From: Voacanga thouarsii
Lineage: Eukaryota > Streptophyta > Magnoliopsida > Gentianales > Apocynaceae
Length of the DNA stretch: 64,000 bases
Assembly (NCBI GenBank): GCA_026120185.1
Contig: JANUWF010001060.1
Location: forward strand, 634,001 to 698,000
Direction: 5' to 3'
Of this stretch, positions 9,922-21,699 are shown in pieces. A model generated the notes under the pieces. The model was not told the DNA's origin and did no database searches. It was given only the letters and a program-made list of their open reading frames with translations. The translations under genes and the position numbers were made by a program. Within the stretch, counting starts at the first letter, position 1, and each line of letters begins with the position of its first letter.

Positions 9922-11784
9922 CATGCTATGTGTGGTTTATGAACATTATTTTCTGGCATGAAAACTGGTTTCATGTATTCGTGTTTATCTTTGTTTGCTG
10001 TGAAAATTGTTTTCACTCAAGTCGAAATTGTTTCGAGCATTGTGGGTTGGGTCCGTAGCACAATATGATTGTGTAAAAGTTACAGCATATTTCGAAAGAT
10101 GCTTTCTTTATGTGCTGAAAATTTTTTGCAGAAAAACATTTTCTTGAAAACATGTTGATTGCCTTACGTTTCATCTTGTGAATTTGATTTTTGTTTTGTT
10201 TTGTTTAAACTAACAAATTGGTTGTTGTTTTAAGCTTCAAAATAGAAAATACTGTTAAGAATTGTTCTCACTGAAAATTTGCCGAAGAAGAAGTCACCAG
10301 AAATTATTTCTGAAAAATTTTCAAAATCACCACCATTGTTCCCAACTACAGCCGGCGCCGATTCCATGCTATTTCGCGAACATTTGAAATTCGTTTCTAG
10401 AAAGTTTTTCCTTTAAAACCAGAATGCAGCCAGCACCAACCCTGGCTTCCAAACCAACGCCAGTTCTGATCTGTTTGTGACGTTCCAGCTATTTAAAAAA
10501 AATCTTGAAATAGAATTTTGAAAGAGAAAACTCTTATTTGATGAGAGGCGGTAAAAAAAAAAAAATTTCCCAGCAGGATCGCCGTCTTCGCTACCAGAGA
10601 TGGGAACCAAAAGCATTTTCTCAAAATTAGTTTTGAGACAAACAATTTTATTTTTCCAAATAGTGATTTTGAAAATTTAAAATTAATATTTTTTTCTAAA
10701 ATATTGATTTTAGAATTTGTTTTATTTTCCCAAAATAGTGATTTTGGAATAATAAAAATTATATGTTAATTTTGTTTAAGCATAGTCAATGGCATGGTGG
10801 ATGGTTATGGACTAAAACCAATTATATTGTTCATACATTTTACAGTTTTGATTTTTTATGAAATAGGGCTTGCGTGTCCTGCCTTCTCTAGAATTCTTGT
10901 GTAATTCTCTTCTCATCTAACTCCCCTCGAATGTAACTCGAGGTTTTCTCTGTTTAGAAAATTATGTAATTAGTTTACATAGGTTAGATAGGAGTAGAAT
11001 TATTTTAATTTTGGATATGGCAACCAAAACAAGGCGAGGAGGTAAGACATTCTACTTAAATCATGCATGAACACATAAGATTAACTATATTAATTTATTT
11101 TATGGCTTAAAAAATTTAATTTAGGGTAAAGTCCATAACCATACCACGTAATCACTTTATTACCATGATTATCAATTATGTGATTTATTGATTTTTATGC
11201 ATGTCATTCAATGAAATCACTAAAAGGAATAAATCACTCAATTAATATTAAACCTAATTCCTTCTATTAATATAGTAAAAACGAGAGTCCTTTTTCGAGA
11301 CTAGGATGTTGGGCAAACCCAAACCTACTTGACATCAGGCATGTTCAAGCTATGGAGTTAAATTCCTTTGGAATTAAATTCCTGATTATTGGGTTGGGTT
11401 TAACTAAATTTTTTATCCCGATTAGACAAACTCAAGCATAAAGAAATTTAGAGGAAAGATTGGGGTAGCCTAAAAAGCTTTAAGATTAAAAGTTGTTAAT
11501 CATCCAATGATCCAGTAGTTACATACGATGTAATTGGTATTGGATACCTACCAATGAACTTAAGAGTGGCTTGTTGGGCAAACCCAAGGTTATTCTTGAA
11601 GAATTTGGATACCGGTCCACTAGGAAAGCTTCCAACGAGCTTTCCTGAATTAGTAGCAGGGGCTATTGGTTTGAGTAAAATAGTGGAGTAAAAATGTGTT
11701 TAATTAAAGTCCTAATTATTTGCATATCATATGCTTATACAAGTAGCTAAGGCTCTCTATTTTTACATCTAGGTCACTTGCATC
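9922..11784 (+). other. untranslated leader of the Angela-type element
   Basis: No coding sequence is supported. It contains a CCGGCGCC motif near 10352, repeated AAATAGTGATTTTG-like segments (about 10660-10750), and two copies of the short inverted repeat TTGGGCAAACCCAA (near 11308 and 11575). Long leaders are usual in Angela elements. Confidence 0.7.
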
Positions 11785-12640
11785 ATGTCAACAAACTTAA
11801 ACCTACGTAGCATCTTGGAAACCAACAAGTTAACTGAATCAAACTATCTCGACTGGTATAGAATTTTGAGAATCGTTTTCAAATCAAAAAAGTTGCTCTA
11901 CGTGTTAGATGCTCCTATTCCACCACCACCAGCTTAAGATACTCATGCTATAAGCATGCTGTCCACAAAAGGCACAAAGAGGATAGTGATAGAACATCAT
12001 GTATTATGCTGGCATCCATAACTCCCAAGTTGCAAAAACTGCAGGAGCATATAGATGTTCAATCGATTATACTACATCTTCGAGAGCTGTTTGATGCCCA
12101 AGCCAGAACTGAGAGATATGAGATTTCGAAGCAACTATTTCGTTGTAAAATGGCAGAGGGTTCTTCTATGGCTACTCATGGGCTGAAGATGCTGGGCTTG
12201 ATAGAAAAACTTAGATCTCTCGGGTTTGTAATGGATCATGACTTAAGTGTTAACTTAATTTTTCAATCTTTGCCTAATAGTTTCTCACAATTTGTGATTA
12301 ACTATTATATGAACAAGATTGAGTCCACCATTTCTGAGTTGATCAATCTTCTCAAAACTGCGGAGTCCTCCATGAAGAAGAATTTCAATGCAGTTTTAAT
12401 GGTAAAATCTTCCTCTTCTAAGAAGAAAGTTCTAAAGAAGAAGAAGAAGGCTCCCATGAAGCCCAAAGGTGGTGTGAGGAAGAATGATGCAGCTACCAAA
12501 GGCCCATGCCATCATTATGGGAAAATGGGCCACTGGAAGTATAACTGCAAAGCCTACTTGGAGACCATTAATGACAAGAAGCAGAAAGAGAAGCTTACAA
12601 GCACTTCTACTTCTTCTCCAGGTATGTTTATGACTGAGAT
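11785..12640 (+). pseudogene. Angela-type gag
   Basis: The ATG at 11785 opens MSTNLNLRSILETNKLTESN, the usual copia gag start, followed by YLDWYR. A stop (TAA at 11935) and a shift break it, and it resumes at 12006 with MLASITPKLQKLQEHID and a UBN2-type gag body. A Lys-rich tract precedes the zinc knuckle at about 12508-12549, which reads CHHYGKMGHWKYNC: the second Cys of the CX2CX4HX4C set has become Tyr, so zinc binding is probably lost. Gag would form the virus-like particle. The copy is not functional. Confidence 0.88.
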
Positions 12641-14180
12641 AAATACTGCCTTTAGAAATGAGATATGGGTATTAGATACCGGATATGGATCTCATTTGTG
12701 CAATAACTTGCAGGGACAAAAGAGTAGTAGAAGGCTAGTGAAAGGCGATGTGGACCTACATACTGCAAATGGGGCAAAGATTGTTGCACTTACTGTGGAG
12801 ACATATAAGTTGAACCTGCCTTTGGGATTAATTCTAGAACTGCAAAACTGTTATTTTGTACCAATTTTAATGAAAAACATTATCTCATTTGAGTGTTTAG
12901 ACTTATATAGATTTCATTTGATATTTAAGAATAAATGTTATTCTTTTTCATTGAAAGATATTCATTATGGTTCAACAACTATAGTTAATGGTTTATATGT
13001 TCTAGAATTGGATAATCCAATTCTCAATATAAACAATAAGAAACCTAAAATGGATAACTCTAACACCTCTTACTTATGGCATTGTCGTTTGGGCCATGTA
13101 AACGAAAATCATGTTTCTAAGTTACACAAGCTTGGTGACTTAGGGTCATTTGATTATAAATTATATGGCACATGTGACTCTTGTTAATTAGGCAAAATGA
13201 CTAAGACTCCTTTTTCAGGAAAAGGAGAACGGGCCAAGGAGTTATTAGAACTCATACATTCTGAGGTATATGGCCCAATGTTAATACAAGTAAGAGGAGG
13301 TTATAACTATTTCATAACCTTTATCGATGATTTCTCACGATACGGGTATTTGTATTTAATGAAATACAAGTCTGAGGCCTTTGAAAGGTTCAAAGACTTC
13401 AAGAATGAAATAGAGAAACAACTTGGCAAAATATTAAGACTCTAATATCTGATCGAGGAGGAGAATACTTGAGCCAAGAGTTCCTGAGTTATCTTAAAGA
13501 TAATGAGATATTATCTCAATGAACTCCACCACATACACCTTAACATAACGGTATATCTGAGAGAAGGAATCGAACCCTTCTAGACATGGTACGGACCATG
13601 ATGGCTTCTGCAGACCTACCAAAATCGTTTTGGGGGCATACACTAGAAACTTCTGTTTATATACTAAATAGAGTTCTAACAAAAACAATTGATTCTACCC
13701 TATTTGAGATGTTCTTTGGTAAGAAACCAAAGTTATCTCACTTGCGAGTATGGGGTTGTCCTACATTTGTCAAAAGGCCACAGTCAGACAAACTTGATAG
13801 TGAGTCTGACAAGTGTTTGTTTGTGGGATATTCGAAAGAATCTTTCGGATATTACTTCTACCTCCCTTTCAAAAACAAATTGTTTGTTTCGAAGCATGCT
13901 GTCTTCTTAAAGAAGGAGCACATGTTCAAAGGGGACAGTGGGAGTAAGATTGAACTTAGTGAAGTTCATGAAAATCAAATAAATGAGAATCAACCGTCTA
14001 ACCCCACATCTATTGAGAGAATAGATAAACCTTCTAATATATAAGAACCTCGTAGATCTAGTACGATACATGTAGCACCTGAGAGATATGGATTTCTTAT
14101 TAGTGACCATAATGATGTATTGCTCATAGATGAAGATGAGCCTACTACCTACAAGAATATTCTGAACAATTCAGAATCTA
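12641..14180 (+). pseudogene. Angela-type protease and integrase
   Basis: The protease is marked by VLDTGYGSHLC (about 12668-12700), with the catalytic DTG triad intact. The GAG-pre-integrase zinc region follows with LWHCRLGHVNENHV (about 13075) and CDSC, then a stop at 13185. The integrase core contains the first acidic residue in a changed context (HSEVYG near 13260), FITFIDDFSRYGYLY, a frameshift near 13440 before a SDRGGEYL segment, and ERRNRTLLDM carrying the catalytic Glu. The C-terminal part reads FFGKKPKLSHLRVWGC. TGG-to-TGA and CAA-to-TAA stops occur at 13520-13545 and at 14042. Confidence 0.88.
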
Positions 14181-15693
14181 GGCCATGAAGTTAGAGATGG
14201 ATTCTATATACGACAACCAAGTATGGATTTTGGTTGATCCACCCAAAGGAATTAAACCTATTGGGTGTAAGTAGGTTTTCAAGAAGAAAACGGACATGAA
14301 TGGTAACTTAGTTACCTATAAAGCACGTCTAGTGGCAAAGGGTTATCATCAACAATATGGTATTGACTATGACGAAACTTTCTTGCCAGTACCCATGTTA
14401 AAATCCATCAGGATACTCCTAGCCATTGCTGCTCATTATGATTATGAGATTTAGCAAATGGATGTGAAAACAGCTTTCCTAAACGAAAATCTAACTAAGG
14501 AAGTGTATATGACATAACCTGAGGGTTTCATATCCAGTGATGGCACAAAGGTGTGTAAGCTACAAAGGTCCATTTATGGACTTAAGCAAGCTTCTAGGAG
14601 TTGGAATATCCATTTTGATGAAACAATCAAAGAGCTTGGTTTCATTCAAAACATGGATGAGCCTTGTGTATACAAGAAGGTTAGTGGGAGTGCAATCGCT
14701 TTCTTATTCCTTTATGTAGATGACATATTGCTAATGGGAAACGATATACCTGTCTTGCAAACGATTAAAGTTTGGTTGTTCAAATAATTCTCCATAAAAG
14801 ACCTTGGAGAAGCAACTTATATTCTCGGAATAAAGATCTATAGAGATAGATCCAAAAGGTTGTTAGGTCTTTCGCAGTTTACGTACATAGATAAAATGCT
14901 AAAAATGTTTAGCATGGATTAATCCAAAAAGGGATTCTTACCCATGTCACATGGTGTAAGCTTTTCAAAGTCAATATCTTTCAAGACACAAGTTGAAAGG
15001 GATCACATGAGTAAGATTCCATATGCCTCGGCAGTTGGATCTATCATGTACACTATGATATGTACTAGGCCCGATGTATCTTGTGCTCTCAATTTGACGA
15101 GCAGATACCAATCTGACCCTGGTGAGGGTCATTGGGCGGCTGTAAAGAACATCCTTAAGTACTTACGAAGGACTAAGGATATGTTCTTAGTATATGGAGA
15201 AGGTGATTTGAATATAAACGGGTATATTGATGCCAATTCTCAATCTGACAAAGATGATTTTAAATCATAATCCGTCTACGTGTTTACGTTGTGCGGAGGG
15301 GTAATAAGTTGAAAAAGTTTCAAACAAGAGACTATTGCCGACTCTACGACAAAAGTTGAGTAAATAGATGCTTCTGAAGTAGCTAAGGAGGTTGTTTGGG
15401 TCAAGAAGTTCGTGACAGAATTGGGTGTGGTTTCTAGGGTTGTTGGTCCAATAACTTTGTATTGTGACAACAACGGAGCCATTGCACAAGCAAAGGAGCC
15501 ACAGTCTCACCAATGATCTAATCACGTATTGCGATGCAATCATCTAATCCGGGAGATCATAGATAGGAATGATGTAAAGATAGAGAGAGTTCCCACAAAT
15601 AAGAACATAGCTGACTCGCTTACAAAAGCATTATCCCAAAAGAAACATGATTGTCATGTTGAGTCATTCGGTATTAGATACATGAATGATTAG
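14181..15693 (+). pseudogene. Angela-type reverse transcriptase and RNase H
   Basis: RT is readable almost throughout one frame: MDSIYDNQVWILVDPPKG, YKARLVAKGYHQQYGIDYDE, QMDVKTAFLN, SIYGLKQASRSWN and the catalytic YVDDILLMGN (about 14714-14745). RNase H follows with NINGYIDANSQSD, a YCDNNGAI motif (about 15460) and DSLTKAL near the end, and a stop at 15691. Interruptions are mainly single transitions: K*VFKKK for KWVFKKK (14273), I*QMDV for IWQMDV (14453) and MT*PEG for MTQPEG (14516). The RT active site is intact but the protein cannot be made whole. Confidence 0.9.
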
Positions 15694-15713
15694 CTCTAGT
15701 GCATGTAGGAGTT

Positions 15714-16321
15714 TCTTAGTGTTGTGCCCTAGAGACAATCACATGTACATTGTATATGACACATTTTATTTTAATAAAAGGCATTATTTATCGTACAGTT
15801 TCTTTGTTTACTTTTAAGTAATATAACCATTTGATAAAGTCCCTAGTATAACACTATGTTAAGAAAATCATGATAGAGATCATGATATAAGATTCCTACT
15901 ACACTGTATAGTATTAGTACTTAGATAGTCCCTAGTCATAGTATTAATGAGACAGGACATCATTAATGCGTTAGACTAGCATGTGTTAAACTTCCTGATT
16001 TGATCAGGCGGTGGTTCTCATATCCATGAGTATTGAGATACTCAAAGTTAACACATGGATGCTTGTTAATAGAATAAGTTCATTGGATGACCTAGCTTTG
16101 AGATAATCACATGGATAACTATTTAGTGCCAGTGATATAATCTCAATATAGCAAACGTGCAAGTATCCTTAGACTGGAGATCTCTAAGGTACTTTATTTG
16201 CTAAGCATTGTACTTTAATTCCAATCTTTGGAGCTCGATTTAGGGCCGCCTATGGGATGGATATTGGGTACATTGTGAGGTGCTCGTTCGAGGGCCGCCC
16301 ATGCGTGAAAGATACCCAAAA
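15714..16321 (+). repeat. 3' LTR of the Angela-type element, internally deleted
   Basis: It begins TCTTAGTGTTGTGCCC (the 5' LTR has TG at this place) after the purine tract GTAGGAGTTT. It follows the 5' LTR closely to about 16280, then jumps to GTGAAAGATACCCAAAA, which matches the last bases of the 5' LTR. About 1.1 kb is missing. Between the two parts, CTCGTTCGAGGGCCGCC repeats a nearby segment. Confidence 0.88.
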
Positions 16322-16326
16322 GATTG

Positions 16327-16685
16327 TTCTCATGCTTGTACTCCAATACACTCTGGAAATAACCGGTGCCTCTTTAGTGGGTGAACCATAGCCTGTTGAC
16401 AATGGGAATCGGCGCCTATATAGCAATTAACCGGTGTCGATTTTGATTGGATTGTTGGCTTTAAATTTTTTGTTGTAAACTGGCGCCTATTTAGCATATT
16501 ATCTAGCAATGGTTTGTTACTTGTTGCATTAATTTGCCTTATCTCTCCAATCCACCTTCTACTTTTGTATTCTGCATAAAACAAAGCAAAAATAAGGGAA
16601 ATGAGTGGTTATCTAATAAAAAACTCAACACAATTTCACAAAAATGACTAAGAAATAGCAATAATAAGCATTGATCAATGATATT
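16327..16685. other. unclassified LTR-like sequence, part 3
   Basis: This continues the sequence at 7915-8188. It carries four GGCGCC-like or CCGGTG-like blocks (near 16362, 16411, 16431, 16481) and, on the minus strand, a CTTATTTTTGCTTTGTTTTA-then-TGCAG run. The blocks resemble those in the Athila-type LTR at 53 kb. No gene is supported. Confidence 0.35.
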
Positions 16686-16689
16686 CAAC

Positions 16690-19030
16690 CTCAACACTAC
16701 AATGAGAAAATGTGTGTGTTGTTATTTAGAGGACCAAGAAATAAAATTATTGCCAAAGAAAATATAGTAGCCAGAAATAGATCGATAAGTATTAGGATAA
16801 TCGACCCAATCAGTATTAGAAAAGGAAACAGTTTATCCAATAGACTAGGGGAAAGAGAAAGACAGTAATCTGTAGCCTGAATATAACAAAGAATACATAT
16901 AACTACTTTCTTGTGGCCTATGTGAGGAGCATGCATAAACAAACTTGTTGGATAGCAAAAGTAATATCCAGTCACGCAAAACTGAGATATTGAAGAGCAC
17001 CAATAATACTCCGATACATAGTTGGATCAGATAATAACTCACCATCAGAAAGAGACAATTTACATTTAGAATCAATAGAAGTGGAGACATAATGAGCATT
17101 AGCCATATTACAATGATCTAAAAGATCCTTGGTATACTTAATCTAGGACAAAAAAAACCTGGAAAAGAATCAAACAATCGAGATGCCTAAAAAATACTAC
17201 AGAATGCCCAAGTCAGGAAGAGCAAATTCCAAATAAAGAGAGCCAATAGTAGTAGACAACAAGGAGGGTGATGATGCGGTAAGAATAATATCATCCATAT
17301 TAAGTAAAAGGATAGCCATGTCAGAACCACAGTGATAGACAAACATAGAAGAATCAATGTGACTGTAAAGAAACCTCTAAAACAAATATAGTTAGCAAAA
17401 CAATGATACCATGCCCTCGGGGCCTTTTTAATCCATGAAGAGCCTTATGCAATTGACAAACATAATCAGGACAAGTGGAATTGATAAAACCAGGAGGTTG
17501 TGCAATATAAGGTCAGAAAGAACACCATGAAGAAATGCATTCTTAATATCAAGTTGATGAATAGGCCAACTCTAAGAGAGAGCAAAAGTAAACATAGTCC
17601 TTATTGTAGTGGTTTTGACCACAGGACTATATGTATCACCATAATCAATCTTATATCTCTGACTGAAGCCCTGAGTAATAAGGTGGGCCTTATAACGTTC
17701 TAAAGTGCTATCAGCTTTCTGTTAAGCTTTGAAAACCCAACAAGAGCAAATAATATTAATCCAAAAAACTGAGGAAAAAGAGTCTAAGTGATATTGTTGT
17801 CTAAAGGTTAAAGATCTACTTTTGTAGCAGTATCTCTAAGGATCCTATAAAGCTTCACAAACAAACTTGGGTTCTTGTGAGAAAGCATTATAGAGAGTAC
17901 TATGTAGCAAAAAAAGTATTCTTAGTTTTTTGTGTGCCATCACGAGTACAAATGACCATTGGATGAGCAGATATAGTAATAAGAGCAACAGGCATAGAAA
18001 TATTTCAGATTGCAGCTACAGAAGGAACAGACGAGGCCATGGAAGCATCCGTAGGTGCTTCTGTTGGAGGCAAAGATATATTGTCATGTGAATGGAGATG
18101 GACAGAGGTAAAATTTGTTGACAAAAATAGGAGATAAAAGAGAAGATGGAGAGAGTGACAACTCGAAAGGAATAGAGGTAAATGGGGAGCGGAAAGGAGC
18201 TAAATGAGAGATAATAGGAGGCATAGAAAAAGAAGAAAAAGGAAAATGATCTTTGGCAAAGGTAGCATGCCGAGAGAAAAGGGCTTTGTAAGATAAAAGA
18301 TATAAACATCGATAACCCTTATGACGAAGAAAATACCTAAGGAAGGCACATAATATAGAACGAGAAGATAATTTATGTAAAGCTTAAGAAGTAAGACTGG
18401 GATAATAAGCTCACAAAAAAAAAACGTAAATGATTATATGAAGGAATATGGTGATATGGGATCTCAAAGGGAGATTTGAGATGAAGAAGAGAAGTGGGTA
18501 GAAGATTAAGAGCGTGAATAGCAGTATAAAGTGCCTCAACCTAAAAAGTAAGAAGGCATAGAAGTTTGAAAAAGAAAACTCCGAATCATATTGGCAAGAG
18601 TTCGATTAAGTGCTTTGCTTTACCATTTTGTTAGGAGGTATGAGGACAAGAAAATCAGAATTAAATTCCATGTGATTGAAAATACTTCTAAAAGTTATTG
18701 TAATCATATTATTTGCCATTACGACACTAGAAAATTTTAATAGATGCATTAAATTGAGTTTTAATAAATGCTTGGAATTAAAGAAAATGATGAAACACAT
18801 CAGCCTTTTGTTTAAGGGGATAAACCCAACAAAAATGAGAAAAGTCATCGAGAAAGGTGAGAAAATAACAATAACCATAATATGATAAAATAGAAGAAAA
18901 CCAAATATCTGAATGCACAAGCTCAAGAGGAGACTATGTTTGAGAACTAGAAGTGTTAAAAGGTAACAAACGTACTTCCTAAGTAGACACATATGACATA
19001 AGCAATTGGCTAACATAGTAGACTTATTAT
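16690..19030 (-). pseudogene. copia pol copy A: integrase to RNase H
   Basis: On the minus strand, from 19020 down, an integrase core can be followed: SPLELVHSDIW-like text, YYFLTFLDDFSHFCWVYPLK-like text (about 18870-18810) and a CPHTS*QNGKA segment near 18630. RT follows with SQRYKIDYGDTYSPVVKTTT (about 17660-17610), WPIHQLDIKNAFLHGVL (about 17570-17520), CQLHKALHGLKRP and a catalytic segment LLLNMDDIILT (about 17320-17285; the usual Tyr is Asn). RNase H follows with SDPTMYRSIIGALQYLSFA (about 17025-16970), DWVDYPNT and SISGYYIF. Many stops and shifts occur. It is cut at 19030 by the SIRE-type element and resumes at 45289. Confidence 0.85.
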
Positions 19031-20368
19031 TGTTAGTGCTAAGGGCATTCTTCTGTATTTTGATTTATGACAAATATTAATGTGGACTAACATGTATAAT
19101 CTATATGTGATAGGATTTTTGGATATGACGTATTTGACTTCAGTTCTTCAAAGGAGTGCAAATATGACTGTTAAGCAGCTCTTAAGCAATGGAGTCCAAG
19201 AAAGGTTGATCAAGTGCAAATCTAACTTAAGAGATTGCATATCATGAAGGAATTGTGAATAATTATAGACTTGGAATTGTGATTAAGGTATTATTTGTAA
19301 ATTCCTACGTCTTTTTACATTATGTTCAATTTGTTTTACCTTGAAGCATTTATAAATGATTTCAAAAAGGGTTCTAAATCTCGATTTTAAAAATTCTTGG
19401 TTAAGTAGTTTTGGATGGACCTCTAAATCCAAAACACTCATCCAATGATTTGTAGCATTTGTCAAAATATACCTCTTTGCATACAATGCCAATTTGGACT
19501 CACCTTTTGGACGCACATTTTTCTATAAATCAAAAACCCTGAAGATCCTGACAGAAATAACTTGCCATTGGGACTTCGGTTTCAACTCTTATAAAAGCTT
19601 TAAAAATTCAAATTTCAAGTAAATTTTTGTTCTAACTCATTCAGAAACACTCTTACATTTCAGAATACAAAAATCTCTCTTTTTATTTGTGCTTCAAAGT
19701 AAGATTAAATTGTTCTAAAGGTAAAAAGGTATTTGTGCTTAGTAGCTTAGATCTGCTCAATCTGTAAGTTATTTTCTATCGTAGCTTTCTAATCTTTTGC
19801 ATATCAAGGTTTGGAGAGTATAATCCAGCTGAGGGTGATTCTTGATTGGTTGATGTTTAGAAGTTGGGAGTAAAACCAAGTGTGGTGATTGTCTTATATA
19901 ATATTGGTATTGCCTATCACCATTGAGTTGGGAAAATGACTTTTAGTGATTGTTTTTTAAATCCTTAAATGAATGCTTAAGGTAGTAGATGTAGATCGTT
20001 TAAAGATCGAACCTCTATAAATCTTTGACACTCTCTCTCTTGTGTACTTTACTTAGCATTTATGAATATTTTTCAAACTGTTCTTTTAAAGTTGAAAGTT
20101 ATTACCTTCAAACCATCTATCAATTATTGTTTTTAAAGTCTTTTGTGAAACAATTGAAAGTTTTGTCAACTTAAGCTCTCTGAGGCCTTTATTCTTGGGA
20201 TTTAGTAGTAGTTCAAAGCTTTGCTTTCTGGCACTTTCTGAATTCAATAGAGACCTATTTTTCTAGCACTCAAAACACTCTCAGTTCTTATCAAAAGCAT
20301 TCAAAGAATTTCTAAAATTTTATTTTTGTTTACCATAAACCTTATTCGCCCCCCTCTAAGGCTTATCA
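19031..20368 (+). repeat. 5' LTR of the plus-strand SIRE-type element
   Basis: It starts TGTTAGTGCTAAGGGCATTC and ends CCCCTCTAAGGCTTATCA. The same sequence recurs, diverged, at 43987-45283, and as its reverse complement at 48993-50431. Confidence 0.92.
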
Positions 20369-20370
20369 AT

Positions 20371-20382
20371 TGGTAGCAGAGT
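20371..20382 (+). other. primer binding site of the SIRE-type element
   Basis: TGGTAGCAGAGT, two bases after the LTR, matches TGGTATCAGAGC in 10 of 12 bases. Confidence 0.8.
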
Positions 20383-20430
20383 ATTGGTCTACATTATCTT
20401 TGGTTTAACAGCCTTGTAGGAAAGATCGAA

Positions 20431-21699
20431 ATGGCAGACACATCTTCTTTACCTTACATCGAAGGGTTTTCAACATATAGACCACCTCCGTTCAATGGAA
20501 GCAACTACATCTTCTCAAAAAATCGAATGAAGATATATGTTTGCTCAATAAATTTTGAGCTGTAGAATCTGATTGAAAAAAGGATCATTCATCCCAACTA
20601 AAGCAATGAAGGTGAAATAGTACCTAAAAGGAGTGAAGAATACAACAGTGATGACAATGCTAAAATGACCTTAAACTATTAGGCAATGAACATTCTATGT
20701 TGTGCTCTCGATACAAATGAATACAACCGAGTGAGTGGTTGTTATTCTGCTCATGATATATGAAAATTACTTGAAGTCACCAATGAGAGGACTAATCAAG
20801 TAAATGAATCAAAACTGGGACTTTTAGTTCGCGATTATGAGTTGTTCACTATGAAGCCAAGTGAGAACATGACTAATATATTCACCAGATTCACAAACAT
20901 CATGAATGGACTGAAGGCATATGGGAAAATATATTCACTTGGTGGGTAAAATAGAAAGCTACTCGATACTCTGCCAAAAAGCTGGTAACCAAAAAACTTG
21001 GTTGTGGAGAAATCTAAAAATTTAAATAGCTTACCTACTAAAGAGCTGATCGGATCTCTCTTAAACCATTAAATGAAACTTAAAAGGTTTCAAGAGCATG
21101 ATGACAATGACAAAGGCAAACGAGGAACATCTTTAAAAGCAATTGATGAAAAAGCCAATAGTGATCAAACCGATAGTGACGATGGTACTGATTTGGATAT
21201 AGAAGAATTGGCTATGGTTGCCAGAAAATTTAGAAAAATGTTCAGAAAATGCCACTTCAAAATGGATAAGAAGTTTATCAAAAAGAAAAGACAAACTTCT
21301 ACCTTCAAGCTTCACTGTTATTAGTGCAAAAGTACAGAACACTTCATCGCTGACTGTCCAATAGCCAAAGAAAAGGAAGCCAAGCAATTAAAAAAAAAAA
21401 AAGGACAGAAAGATGAAGAAAGGAAAATGGCCGATTGGGACTTAGGACCAAGTTGGATCTAAGATTGAAGAAAGCTGTGAATCTAATAATGAAAAAGCAA
21501 ACATTTACTTAATAGTTGTGGAAGATAAAGTAAATTCTACTTCTTCTAATTCCATATTTGAATTACATGATTCTGATTGTGAGAAACCTGATGATCTAAA
21601 TGAGCTACTTTTTGACATGTTTTATGAACTCAAAAAGCTGTCTAGAAGAAACAACGAAATGAAAATAAAAATCAATTCTTTGTTAGATGATAATGCAAA
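20431..21699 (+). pseudogene. SIRE-type gag, 5' part
   Basis: The ATG at 20431 opens MADTSSLPYIEGFSTYRPPP followed by FNGSNYIFSKNRMKIY, a typical copia gag start. KPSENMTNIFTRFTNIMNGL lies near 20850-20910, an acidic segment with DSDDGTDLDIEELAM near 21170, and a zinc-knuckle relic near 21318-21360 (CY*CKSTEHFIADC). The rest is a long acidic, coiled-coil-like region. At least eight stops lie in frame. At 21699 the reading is split by a solo LTR and resumes at 25996. Confidence 0.82.

Larger units (their letters stand above)
8194..16321 (+). mobile_element. full-length Angela/BARE-type Ty1/copia retrotransposon
   Basis: 5' LTR (8194-9908), initiator-Met-tRNA primer site, long leader, gag, protease, integrase, RT, RNase H, purine tract and 3' LTR (15714-16321) are all in order. 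The flanks are gatta (8189-8193) and gattg (16322-16326), a near-perfect 5-base target duplication. The LTR text GTTGTGCCCTAGAGGCAATC is characteristic of the Angela group. The polyprotein is broken by many stops and some shifts, and the 3' LTR has lost about 1.1 kb relative to the 5' LTR. It is an old, inactive copy inserted into the unclassified LTR-like sequence. Confidence 0.92.

Noticed and set aside
18606..19016. 136-codon hydrophobic minus-strand ORF that could pass for a membrane protein
   Set aside because: It is an off-frame reading of a copia integrase; neighbouring frames give the integrase motifs.
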